The notes under the pieces: model-generated
Seen by the model: only the letters and a program-made list of their open reading frames with translations
The model's database searches: none
Told to the model about the DNA's origin: nothing
Shown here: one piece after another, positions 56,815 through 64,000 of the stretch
How the letters are laid out: each line of letters starts with the position of its first letter
Position numbering within the stretch: position 1 is the first letter of the stretch
Program-made: the position numbers and the translations under genes
NCBI RefSeq assembly: GCF_900112645.1
Contig: NZ_FOMO01000005.1
Span: forward strand, 1-64,000
Length of the DNA: 64,000 nucleotides
Direction of reading: 5' to 3'
DNA from: Phytopseudomonas straminea
GTDB lineage: Bacteria; Pseudomonadota; Gammaproteobacteria; Pseudomonadales; Pseudomonadaceae

Positions 56815-57534
56815 ATGCTGGATGCCATCGAAGTACAAAGTGCTCAGGAGGATTCCGGCACGCTCGCGGAAAACGTCTTTCGCCAAATTCAGTTGGCCAT
56901 CGTGCGTGGCGAGATTGCGCCGGGCTCGAAAATTTCCGAGCCGGAGCTGGCGCGTACCTACGGCATCAGCCGTGGGCCGTTGCGTGAGGCTATTCACCGG
57001 CTGGAAGGGCAGAAGCTGCTGGTACGCGTGCCCCATATCGGCGCACGGGTGGTATCGCTCAGCCATGCCGAGCTGATCGAGCTGTACGAGATCCGCGAAT
57101 CCCTGGAGGGTATGGCCTGTCGGCAAGCGTCCGAGCGCATGAGCCAGGCCGAGATCGACGACCTGCGCCGGGTACTGGAGCTGCACGAGCAGGACGCGGC
57201 GTTCCAGGCCGGTGTCGGCTATTACCAGCAGGAAGGCGACTTCGACTTTCATTACCGAATCATCCAGGGTAGCGGCAACCGCACTCTGGCCAAGCTGCTC
57301 TGCGACGAGCTGTATCAGCTGGTGCGCATGTATCGCCTGCAGTTTTCCGCCACGCCCAATCGGCCGCACCAGGCTTTCGCCGAACACCACCGCATTCTCG
57401 ACGCCATTGCCGACCGTGACGGCGAGCTGGCCGAGCTGCTGATGCGACGCCATATCTGCGCCTCCAAACGCAATATCGAGCGCCACTACAAAGAGGCGCT
57501 TGCCACTTCATCCAAGACCCGAGGTGATTCATGA
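56815..57534 (+). CDS. prpR: GntR-family regulator of the prp operon
   Basis: A 239-residue FadR-type GntR regulator. The wHTH (residues about 17-85) has [38 protein letters not shown], and the all-helical effector domain follows. Its stop overlaps prpB as ATGA, so it is the first gene of the operon and probably its repressor, with a methylcitrate-related effector. ATG 56815 follows GAGTG; a TTG at 56800 in the same frame is less likely because the operator ends at the ATG. Confidence 0.92.
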   Translation: MLDAIEVQSAQEDSGTLAENVFRQIQLAIVRGEIAPGSKISEPELARTYGISRGPLREAIHRLEGQKLLVRVPHIGARVVSLSHAELIELYEIRESLEGMACRQASERMSQAEIDDLRRVLELHEQDAAFQAGVGYYQQEGDFDFHYRIIQGSGNRTLAKLLCDELYQLVRMYRLQFSATPNRPHQAFAEHHRILDAIADRDGELAELLMRRHICASKRNIERHYKEALATSSKTRGDS

Positions 57535-58418
57535 CCCAGCTTTCCGCCGGCCAGCGTTTCCGCCAGGCCCTCGCCGAAGAGCAACCGCTGCAGGTGGTCG
57601 GTGCGATCAACGCCAACCATGCGCTGCTGGCCCAGCGTGCCGGCTTCAAGGCGATCTACTTGTCTGGCGGTGGTGTGGCGGCTGGCTCCCTGGGGCTGCC
57701 GGACCTGGGCATCAACACCCTGGAAGACGTGCTGATCGACGTGCGGCGCATCACCGATGTGTGCGACCTGCCGCTGATGGTCGACATCGACACCGGCTTC
57801 GGGCCGAGTGCCTTCAATATCGAGCGCACCATCAAGAGCCTGATCAAGGCGGGTGCTGCAGCGGCTCATATCGAGGATCAGGTCGGCGCCAAGCGCTGTG
57901 GTCATCGGCCGGGCAAGGAGATCGTCTCCTGCGAGGAAATGGTCGATCGCGTCAAGGCTGCCGCCGATGCCAAGACCGACCCGAATTTCTTCCTGATCGC
58001 CCGCACCGACGCCATCCAGGCCGAGGGCGTTGACGCCGCCATCGCGCGTTGCCAGCGTTATGTGGAGGCGGGCGCCGACGGCATCTTCGCCGAGGCGGCC
58101 TATGACCTGCCGACCTATCAGCGTTTCGTCGAGGCGCTAAAGGTGCCGGTGCTGGCCAACATCACCGAATTCGGTGCCACGCCGCTGTTCACCCGCGACG
58201 AGTTGGCCTCGGTCGGCGTGGCCATCCAGCTGTATCCCCTGTCCGCGTTCCGCGCTGCTAACAAGGCAGCGGAAAGTGTTTACACCTCGATCCGCCAGAA
58301 CGGCCACCAGAAAGACGTGGTCGAGCAGATGCAGAGCCGCGCCGAGCTCTATGACCGCATCGGCTATCACGCTTTCGAGCAGAAGCTCGACGCGTTGTTC
58401 GCCGCCGGCAAGAAGTAA
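57531..58418 (+). CDS. prpB: 2-methylisocitrate lyase PrpB
   Basis: A 295-residue enzyme of the isocitrate lyase superfamily that splits 2-methylisocitrate to pyruvate and succinate. The catalytic Cys is in the KRCGH motif ([12 protein letters not shown]), and the metal site lies in DIDTGFG and EDQ. It overlaps prpR by ATGA and precedes prpC by 29 nt. Confidence 0.97.
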   Translation: MTQLSAGQRFRQALAEEQPLQVVGAINANHALLAQRAGFKAIYLSGGGVAAGSLGLPDLGINTLEDVLIDVRRITDVCDLPLMVDIDTGFGPSAFNIERTIKSLIKAGAAAAHIEDQVGAKRCGHRPGKEIVSCEEMVDRVKAAADAKTDPNFFLIARTDAIQAEGVDAAIARCQRYVEAGADGIFAEAAYDLPTYQRFVEALKVPVLANITEFGATPLFTRDELASVGVAIQLYPLSAFRAANKAAESVYTSIRQNGHQKDVVEQMQSRAELYDRIGYHAFEQKLDALFAAGKK

Positions 58419-58447
58419 AACAAGAACAAAATCTTGAGGAGATCACC

Positions 58448-59605
58448 ATGAGCGCCACTGAAACCACGCCAGGCTTCAAACCGAAGAAGTCCGTCGCCCT
58501 TTCCGGCACCGCCGCCGGCAACACCGCGCTTTGCACCGTGGGCCGTACCGGCAACGACCTGCATTACCGCGGCTATGACGTGCTCGATTTCGCCAACCGC
58601 TGCGAGTTCGAGGAGATCGCCCACCTGTTGGTGCACGGCAAGCTGCCCAACGTCGCCGAGCTGGCCGGTTACAAGGCCAAGCTCAAGGCCCTGCGCGGCC
58701 TGCCGGCTGGGGTCAAGGCCGCACTGGAGCAACTGCCACCTTCGGCGCACCCGATGGATGTGATGCGTACCGCGGTGTCCGTGCTCGGCTGCCTGGCGCC
58801 AGAGAAGGACGACCACAACCATCCGGGTGCCCGTGATATCGCCGACAAGCTGATGGCTTCCCTCGGGTCGGCGCTGCTGTACTGGTACCACTACAGCCAC
58901 AACGGCAAGCGCATCGACGTGGAAACCGACGACGACTCCATCGGCGGCCACTTCCTGCATCTGCTGCATGGCGAGAAACCGCGCGAGTCCTGGGTGCGCG
59001 CCATGCACACCTCGCTCAATCTGTATGCCGAGCACGAATTCAATGCCTCGACCTTCACCTCGCGGGTGATCGCCGGCACCGGTTCCGACCTGTTCTCCTG
59101 CATCGCCGGCGCCATCGGCGCGCTACGCGGCCCGAAACATGGTGGCGCCAACGAGGTGGCTTTCGAGGTGCAGAAGCGCTACGACAACCCGGACGAAGCC
59201 GAGGCGGATATCCGCGAGCGAGTAGGGCGCAAGGAAGTGGTGATCGGCTTCGGTCACCCGGTCTACACCGTCGCCGACCCGCGCAACAAGGTGATCAAGG
59301 AAGTGGCCCGCGAGCTGTCCGTGGAGCAGGGCAGTACCAAGATGTTCGATATCGCCGAGCGCCTGGAAACCATCATGTGGGACATCAAGAAGATGTTCCC
59401 CAACCTCGACTGGTTCAGCGCCGTGAGCTACCACATGATGGGCGTGCCCACCGCCATGTTCACGCCGCTGTTCGTCATCGCCCGTACTGCTGGCTGGTCC
59501 GCCCACGTCATCGAGCAGCGCATCGACGGCAAGATCATCCGCCCGAGCGCCAACTACACAGGCCCTGAAGACCTGAAGTTCGTGGCGCTCAAGGACCGTA
59601 AATAA
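58448..59605 (+). CDS. prpC: 2-methylcitrate synthase PrpC
   Basis: A 385-residue citrate synthase-fold enzyme that condenses propionyl-CoA with oxaloacetate. The catalytic His residues lie in GPKHGGANE and GFGHPVYT, and the catalytic Asp in [13 protein letters not shown] context near the C-terminus. The shorter type II length and its neighbours identify it as methylcitrate rather than citrate synthase. GAGGAG lies before ATG. Confidence 0.97.
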   Translation: MSATETTPGFKPKKSVALSGTAAGNTALCTVGRTGNDLHYRGYDVLDFANRCEFEEIAHLLVHGKLPNVAELAGYKAKLKALRGLPAGVKAALEQLPPSAHPMDVMRTAVSVLGCLAPEKDDHNHPGARDIADKLMASLGSALLYWYHYSHNGKRIDVETDDDSIGGHFLHLLHGEKPRESWVRAMHTSLNLYAEHEFNASTFTSRVIAGTGSDLFSCIAGAIGALRGPKHGGANEVAFEVQKRYDNPDEAEADIRERVGRKEVVIGFGHPVYTVADPRNKVIKEVARELSVEQGSTKMFDIAERLETIMWDIKKMFPNLDWFSAVSYHMMGVPTAMFTPLFVIARTAGWSAHVIEQRIDGKIIRPSANYTGPEDLKFVALKDRK

Positions 59606-59606
59606 G

Positions 59607-62228
59607 ATGAATGACGCCGTGAACAGCCAATACCGCAAGCGCCTGCCGGGCACCGTGCTGGATTACTTCGACGCCCGTGAGGCGGTCGAGGCGATCCAGG
59701 CCGGTTCCTGGGCGAGGCTGCCCTACACCTCGCGCGTACTCGCCGAGCAGCTGGTACGCCGCTGCGATCCGCAAGGCCTGACCGCGTCGCTGGAACAGCT
59801 GGTCTACCGCAAGCGCGACCTGGACTTTCCCTGGTATCCGGCGCGGGTGGTCTGCCATGACATCCTCGGCCAGACCGCGCTGGTCGACCTGGCCGGCCTG
59901 CGCGACGCCATCGCCGAAAAGGGCGGTGACCCAGCCAAGGTCAATCCGGTGGTACCGACCCAGTTGATCGTCGACCATTCGTTGGCCGTGGAAGCGCCGG
60001 GTTTTGATCCGGACGCCTTCGAGAAGAACCGCGCCATCGAGGATCGCCGCAACGAGGATCGCTTCCACTTCATCGACTGGACCAAGACCGCGTTCAAGAA
60101 TGTCGACGTGATCCCGGCCGGCAACGGTATCATGCACCAGATCAACCTGGAGAAGATGAGCCCGGTGATCCAGGCGCGCGGCGGCATCGCCTTTCCCGAT
60201 ACCTGCGTGGGCACCGACTCGCACACCCCGCACGTCGATGCGCTGGGCGTGATCGCCATTGGCGTCGGCGGCCTGGAGGCCGAGACGGTGATGCTTGGCC
60301 ACCCATCGATGATGCGCCTGCCGGATATCGTCGGCGTCGAACTGACTGGCAAGCGCCAGCCAGGCATCACCGCCACCGATATCGTCCTGGCGCTGACCGA
60401 GTTCCTACGCAAGGAGCGGGTGGTGGGCGCCTGGGTCGAGTTCTTCGGTGAAGGGGCGGACAGCCTGTCCATTGGCGACCGCGCGACCATCTCCAACATG
60501 TGCCCGGAATACGGCGCCACTGCCTCGATGTTCTACATCGACGAGCAGACCATCGATTACCTCAAGCTCACTGGCCGCGAACCGGAGCAGGTGGCGCTGG
60601 TGGAGAACTACGCCAAGACCCTCGGCCTGTGGAGTGATGCGCTGACAAGCGCCGAATACGAGCGTGTGCTGCGCTTCGACCTGGGCTGCGTGGGCCGCAA
60701 CATGGCCGGGCCGAGCAACCCGCATCGACGCCTGCCGACCTCGGCGCTCGCCGAGCGCGGCATCGCCGATGAAGCCAAGCTGCAGGTTGGCAAGGGCGAA
60801 GAGGCCCAGGGGCTGATGCCCGATGGTGCGGTGATCATCGCCGCCATCACCAGCTGTACCAACACGTCCAACCCGCGCAACGTGGTCGCAGCCGGCCTGG
60901 TGGCCAAGAAGGCCAACGCCCTGGGCCTGGTGCGCAAACCCTGGGTGAAAACCTCCTTCGCGCCGGGCTCCAAGGTCGCCAAGCTGTATCTGGAAGAGGC
61001 CGCCCTGCTGCCGGAGCTGGAAAAGCTCGGTTTCGGCATCGTCGCCTACGCCTGCACGACCTGTAACGGCATGTCCGGCGCGCTGGATCCGGTGATCCAG
61101 AAGGAAATCATCGACCGCGATCTGTACGCCACCGCCGTGCTCTCTGGGAATCGCAACTTCGACGGCCGCATCCATCCCTACGCCAAACAGGCGTTCCTGG
61201 CGTCGCCGCCGCTGGTGGTGGCTTACGCCATCGCCGGCACTGTGCGTTTCGACATCGAGCAGGATGCGCTGGGCCGCGATGCGCAGGGCAATCCGATCAC
61301 CCTCAAGGATCTGTGGCCGAGCGACGAGGAAATCGATGCCATCGTCGCCGCGTCGGTAAAGCCCGAGCAGTTCAAGCAGATCTACATCCCGATGTTCGAC
61401 CTGGGCAGCGTGCAGGAGGCCGAAAGCCCGTTGTACGACTGGCGGCCGATGTCCACCTATATCCGCCGCCCGCCGTACTGGGAGGGTGCATTGGCCGGTG
61501 AGCGTACGCTCAAGGGCATGCTGCCCCTGGCGATCCTGCCGGACAACATCACCACCGATCACCTATCGCCGTCCAACGCCATCCTGGCGGACTCGGCCGC
61601 CGGGGAGTATCTGGCGAAAATGGGCTTGCCGGAGGAAGACTTCAACTCCTACGCGACCCACCGGGGCGACCACCTGACCGCCCAGCGCGCCACCTTCGCC
61701 AACCCGCAGCTGGTCAACGAAATGGTCGTGATCGATGGGCAGGTGAGAAAGGGCTCTCTGGCCCGCGTCGAGCCCGAGGGCAAGGTGATGCGCATGTGGG
61801 AGGCCATCGAGACCTACATGAACCGCAAGCAGAACCTGATCATCGTGGCCGGTGCCGACTACGGCCAGGGTTCGTCCCGCGACTGGGCGGCCAAGGGCGT
61901 GCGCCTGGCGGGTGTGGAGGTGATCGTCGCCGAAGGCTTCGAGCGCATTCACCGCACCAATCTGGTGGGCATGGGCGTGCTGCCGGTGGAGTTCAAACCG
62001 GGCACCACGCGCCTGACCCTCGGGCTGGATGGCACCGAGCGCTATGACATCGAAGGCGATATTGCGCCCCGTTGTGAGTTGACGCTGGTGATCCATCGCC
62101 GCGATGGCGAGGTGGTATGGGTACCAGTGACCTGCCGCCTGGATACGGCGGCGGATGTCAGCGTATACAAGGCCGGCGGCGTGCTGCAGCGCTTCGCCAA
62201 GGACTTCCTCGAAGGCGCGGTGGCTTGA
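59607..62228 (+). CDS. acnD: 2-methylcitrate dehydratase AcnD, Fe/S-dependent
   Basis: An 873-residue aconitase-family enzyme that dehydrates 2-methylcitrate to 2-methyl-aconitate, in place of PrpD. The [4Fe-4S] ligands lie in ITSCTNTS and AYACTTCNG. Swivel-domain features GADYGQGSSRDWAAKG are near the C-terminus. It starts 1 nt after the prpC stop. It needs PrpF, which is encoded downstream, to isomerise its product. Confidence 0.97.
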   Translation: MNDAVNSQYRKRLPGTVLDYFDAREAVEAIQAGSWARLPYTSRVLAEQLVRRCDPQGLTASLEQLVYRKRDLDFPWYPARVVCHDILGQTALVDLAGLRDAIAEKGGDPAKVNPVVPTQLIVDHSLAVEAPGFDPDAFEKNRAIEDRRNEDRFHFIDWTKTAFKNVDVIPAGNGIMHQINLEKMSPVIQARGGIAFPDTCVGTDSHTPHVDALGVIAIGVGGLEAETVMLGHPSMMRLPDIVGVELTGKRQPGITATDIVLALTEFLRKERVVGAWVEFFGEGADSLSIGDRATISNMCPEYGATASMFYIDEQTIDYLKLTGREPEQVALVENYAKTLGLWSDALTSAEYERVLRFDLGCVGRNMAGPSNPHRRLPTSALAERGIADEAKLQVGKGEEAQGLMPDGAVIIAAITSCTNTSNPRNVVAAGLVAKKANALGLVRKPWVKTSFAPGSKVAKLYLEEAALLPELEKLGFGIVAYACTTCNGMSGALDPVIQKEIIDRDLYATAVLSGNRNFDGRIHPYAKQAFLASPPLVVAYAIAGTVRFDIEQDALGRDAQGNPITLKDLWPSDEEIDAIVAASVKPEQFKQIYIPMFDLGSVQEAESPLYDWRPMSTYIRRPPYWEGALAGERTLKGMLPLAILPDNITTDHLSPSNAILADSAAGEYLAKMGLPEEDFNSYATHRGDHLTAQRATFANPQLVNEMVVIDGQVRKGSLARVEPEGKVMRMWEAIETYMNRKQNLIIVAGADYGQGSSRDWAAKGVRLAGVEVIVAEGFERIHRTNLVGMGVLPVEFKPGTTRLTLGLDGTERYDIEGDIAPRCELTLVIHRRDGEVVWVPVTCRLDTAADVSVYKAGGVLQRFAKDFLEGAVA

Positions 62229-62232
62229 TCGA

Positions 62233-62330
62233 GTAGGGTGGATGGCGCTTTACCGACCCACCAGGGGGCTCTCCCCGGTGGATGGAAAGCGCCAGCTACG
62301 CGTGCCGACCCACCCTGTAGCCAATCCGGG
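62233..62330. repeat. Nested inverted repeat between acnD and prpF
   Basis: The outer arms TAGGGTGG and CCACCCTGTA (62234 and 62311 region) enclose a perfect 9-bp TGGCGCTTT/AAAGCGCCA pair and an ACCCACC/GGTGG pair. It resembles a GTAGGGTGGAT-type element scattered between genes in Pseudomonas. It lies inside the prp operon. Confidence 0.7.
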
Positions 62331-62347
62331 AAAACCAGTATCAACTT

Positions 62348-62374
62348 GCCCGGATCGCATCCGGGCCATTTTTC
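62348..62374 (+). terminator. Terminator-like hairpin between acnD and prpF
   Basis: GCCCGGAT (62348-62355) pairs with ATCCGGGC (62359-62366) over CGC, followed by CATTTTTC. It could lower expression of prpF relative to acnD, or stop it unless a separate promoter exists. Confidence 0.6.
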
Positions 62375-62386
62375 AGGACTGCACCC

Positions 62387-63565
62387 ATGGCTCATCTGCC
62401 TCAAGTGAAAATCCCCGCCACCTACATGCGTGGCGGCACCAGCAAGGGCGTGTTCTTTCGCCTGCAGGACCTGCCCGAACCTTGCCAGGTGCCGGGTGAG
62501 GCCCGTGACAAGCTGTTCATGCGGGTGATCGGCAGCCCGGATCCTTACGGGGCGCAGATCGACGGCATGGGCGGGGCGACGTCAAGCACCTCCAAGTGCG
62601 TGATCCTGTCGAAAAGCACGCGGCCGGATCACGATGTCGACTACCTCTACGGCCAGGTGTCCATCGACAAGGCGTTCGTCGACTGGAGCGGCAACTGCGG
62701 CAACCTGTCTACAGCGGCCGGGGCTTTCGCCATTCATGCCGGCCTGATCGATCCCTCGCGGATTCCCGAGAACGGCACCTGCGTGGTGCGCATCTGGCAG
62801 GCCAACATCCACAAGACCATCATCGCCCACGTGCCGGTCAGCAATGGCCAGGTGCGGGAAACCGGCGACTTCGAACTGGACGGCGTGACCTTTCCGGCGG
62901 CGGAGATCGTGCTGGAGTTTCTCGATCCGTCGGACGATGGCGAAGAGGGTGGCTCGATGTTTCCCACCGGCAATCTGGTGGACGAACTCGACGTGCCTGG
63001 CGTCGGTACGTTCAAGGCGACCCTGATCAGTGCAGGCATCCCGACCATCTTCGTCAATGCCGAGGATATCGGCTACCAGGGCACCGAGTTGCGCGAGGAC
63101 ATCAATTCGGACCCGGCGCAGCTGGCGCGTTTCGAGCAGATTCGCGTGGCCGGCGCCCTGCGCATGGGGCTGATCAAGACCCCTGAAGAAGCGCTGACCC
63201 GCCAGCATACGCCCAAGGTTGCCTTCGTCAGCCCGCCGAAAAGCTACCGGGCATCGAGTGGCAAGACGGTCGAAGCAGGTGAGGTCGACCTGCTGGTGCG
63301 GGCGCTGTCCATGGGCAAGCTGCATCACGCCATGATGGGTACCTGCGCGGTGGCCATCGGCGCGGCGGCGGCGGTGCCCGGCACGCTGGTCAACCTGGCG
63401 GCGGGCGGTGGCGAGCGTCAGGCGGTGCGCTTCGGGCATCCGTCCGGCACCTTGCGCGTTGGTGCCGAAGCGGGGCAGGTCGACGGCAGCTGGGTGGTCA
63501 CCAAGGCGATCATGAGCCGCAGCGCGCGGATTCTCATGGGGGGCTGGGTGCGGGTGCCGGCCTAG
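62387..63565 (+). CDS. prpF: 2-methylaconitate isomerase PrpF
   Basis: A 392-residue diaminopimelate-epimerase-like protein that isomerises 2-methylaconitate so that aconitase can act on it. Conserved blocks are YMRGGTSKGVFF at the start, GGATSSTSKCVIL with an active-site Cys-type loop, SGNCGNLSTAAGAFA and HHAMMGTCAVAIGA. It is 158 nt after acnD with a repeat and a hairpin between. No prpD follows. Confidence 0.95.
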   Translation: MAHLPQVKIPATYMRGGTSKGVFFRLQDLPEPCQVPGEARDKLFMRVIGSPDPYGAQIDGMGGATSSTSKCVILSKSTRPDHDVDYLYGQVSIDKAFVDWSGNCGNLSTAAGAFAIHAGLIDPSRIPENGTCVVRIWQANIHKTIIAHVPVSNGQVRETGDFELDGVTFPAAEIVLEFLDPSDDGEEGGSMFPTGNLVDELDVPGVGTFKATLISAGIPTIFVNAEDIGYQGTELREDINSDPAQLARFEQIRVAGALRMGLIKTPEEALTRQHTPKVAFVSPPKSYRASSGKTVEAGEVDLLVRALSMGKLHHAMMGTCAVAIGAAAAVPGTLVNLAAGGGERQAVRFGHPSGTLRVGAEAGQVDGSWVVTKAIMSRSARILMGGWVRVPA

Positions 63566-63578
63566 CACCCGCGGCCGT

Positions 63579-64000
63579 TCAGTGCTGGGTGGTGCTGATC
63601 AGCAGGCCACCCGCGCCCATGAAGAAGGCACCCGTGGTGCGGTTCAGACGCTGCGCGCCTTGCCGGGTGCGAATGAAGCGGCGGATCTGCCGGCCGAACA
63701 AGGCGTAGACCAGCGAGGCCGCGTATTCGGCCAGCAGGTAGGTGGCGCCCAGGTAGATAAACTGCTCGGTCGCCGGCTCGCCCGGCTTGATGAATTGCGG
63801 GAACACTGCCGCGAACAGCAGAATGGCCTTGGGGTTGCTGATGCCGATCAGAAACTCCTGCAGCATCAGTCGCGACACTCGCCGCTGCGGCTGTACGGCC
63901 GGCACCGCGCCTTCCAGATCCAGGCCGTTGAACTCCCGGCTGCGCCAGGCGCTGATGCCCAGATACAGCAGGTACAGTGCGCCGACCCACTTGATCACCG
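63579..64000 (-). CDS. LysE/RhtB-family amino acid exporter, 5' part cut by the window
   Basis: About 139 C-terminal residues of a LysE/RhtB-type exporter. The visible section contains WVGALYLLYLGISAWRS, RLMLQEFLIGISNPKAILLFAAVFPQFI and four or so helices, as in that family of about 205 residues. The start lies beyond base 64000 of the window, so the gene is incomplete here. It is convergent with prpF. Confidence 0.85.
   Translation of the reverse strand, partial: VIKWVGALYLLYLGISAWRSREFNGLDLEGAVPAVQPQRRVSRLMLQEFLIGISNPKAILLFAAVFPQFIKPGEPATEQFIYLGATYLLAEYAASLVYALFGRQIRRFIRTRQGAQRLNRTTGAFFMGAGGLLISTTQH

Noticed and set aside
60405..61562. 385-codon minus-strand frame
   Set aside because: It is antisense to acnD, which is clearly real, and has no recognisable domain.

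Overview
The window is a stretch of a Pseudomonas chromosome, about 62-63% GC by eye. The evidence is a typical OprI lipoprotein, a fabA-fabB pair, the AcnD/PrpF form of the methylcitrate cycle, and a MoxR/DUF58/TgpA operon with the triad known from P. aeruginosa TgpA. The block greB-ybbP-ybbA-tesA and the block DAHP synthase-USP-cysB-cysH also follow the order I remember from pseudomonads. The exact species cannot be read from the sequence; the P. mendocina/alcaligenes/oleovorans side of the genus is a guess. I see no rRNA, tRNA, prophage, insertion sequence or CRISPR array. Genes are dense, and many neighbours overlap by ATGA or GTGA.

Layout. 1-360: a repeat-rich intergenic stretch ending in a terminator. 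362-9361: queD; a catalase-fold haemoprotein with a di-haem cytochrome of the RoxA/fatty-acid dioxygenase type; pnuC with a NadR-kinase-like gene; uppP; a cold-shock/DUF1294 fusion; and a yjbR-MFS-lysR run divergent from azoR. 9500-14951: azoreductase, exported dienelactone hydrolase, an ECF sigma/anti-sigma/DUF4394 set, and an exported amidohydrolase. 15013-19873: fabAB, and a hybrid histidine kinase coupled to a periplasmic substrate-binding-type protein. 20154-28580: gpsA, sixA, thioesterase, hydrolases, a PerM-type transporter, patatin and a flavin reductase, with a palindromic repeat of about 145 bp inside. 29012-42091: two chemoreceptors, moxR-DUF58-tgpA-CHAD, tatD, mltF, doxX, and a riboswitch-like leader before a very small protein. 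42099-48774: greB, the YbbAP exporter, tesA, an L,D-transpeptidase, oprI and a GNAT. 48834-56373: DAHP synthase, PilZ, thioredoxin-like, universal stress protein, cysB, cysH and a three-gene membrane module (retropepsin-like protease, inactive transglutaminase-7TM, ATP-grasp ligase). 56815-63565: the methylcitrate operon prpR(GntR)-prpB-prpC-acnD-prpF. The end cuts a LysE-type exporter.

How the genes work together. The methylcitrate operon converts propionyl-CoA and oxaloacetate to pyruvate and succinate. Two inverted copies of an 11-bp motif containing TGTCGACA lie upstream of and against the start of its regulator. FabA and FabB introduce the double bond in unsaturated fatty acids, and a perfect inverted repeat like FabR/DesT sites lies upstream of fabA. 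The cysB/cysH region concerns sulfate assimilation.

The most striking signal is at 41661-41736. A sigma70-like promoter leads into an RNA that fits the SAM-II riboswitch fold by eye, with conserved GATTTA, CTTGC and GCTAAAG, P1 and P2 pairing and an extra hairpin in the long loop. It sits before a 99-residue protein that looks like a shortened MetW methyltransferase without its SAM-binding loop. Other points to check are the di-haem oxygenase/catalase-like pair, the nested palindromes (one splitting acnD from prpF), a CysH without Fe-S cysteines, and divergent genes whose start codons share bases.
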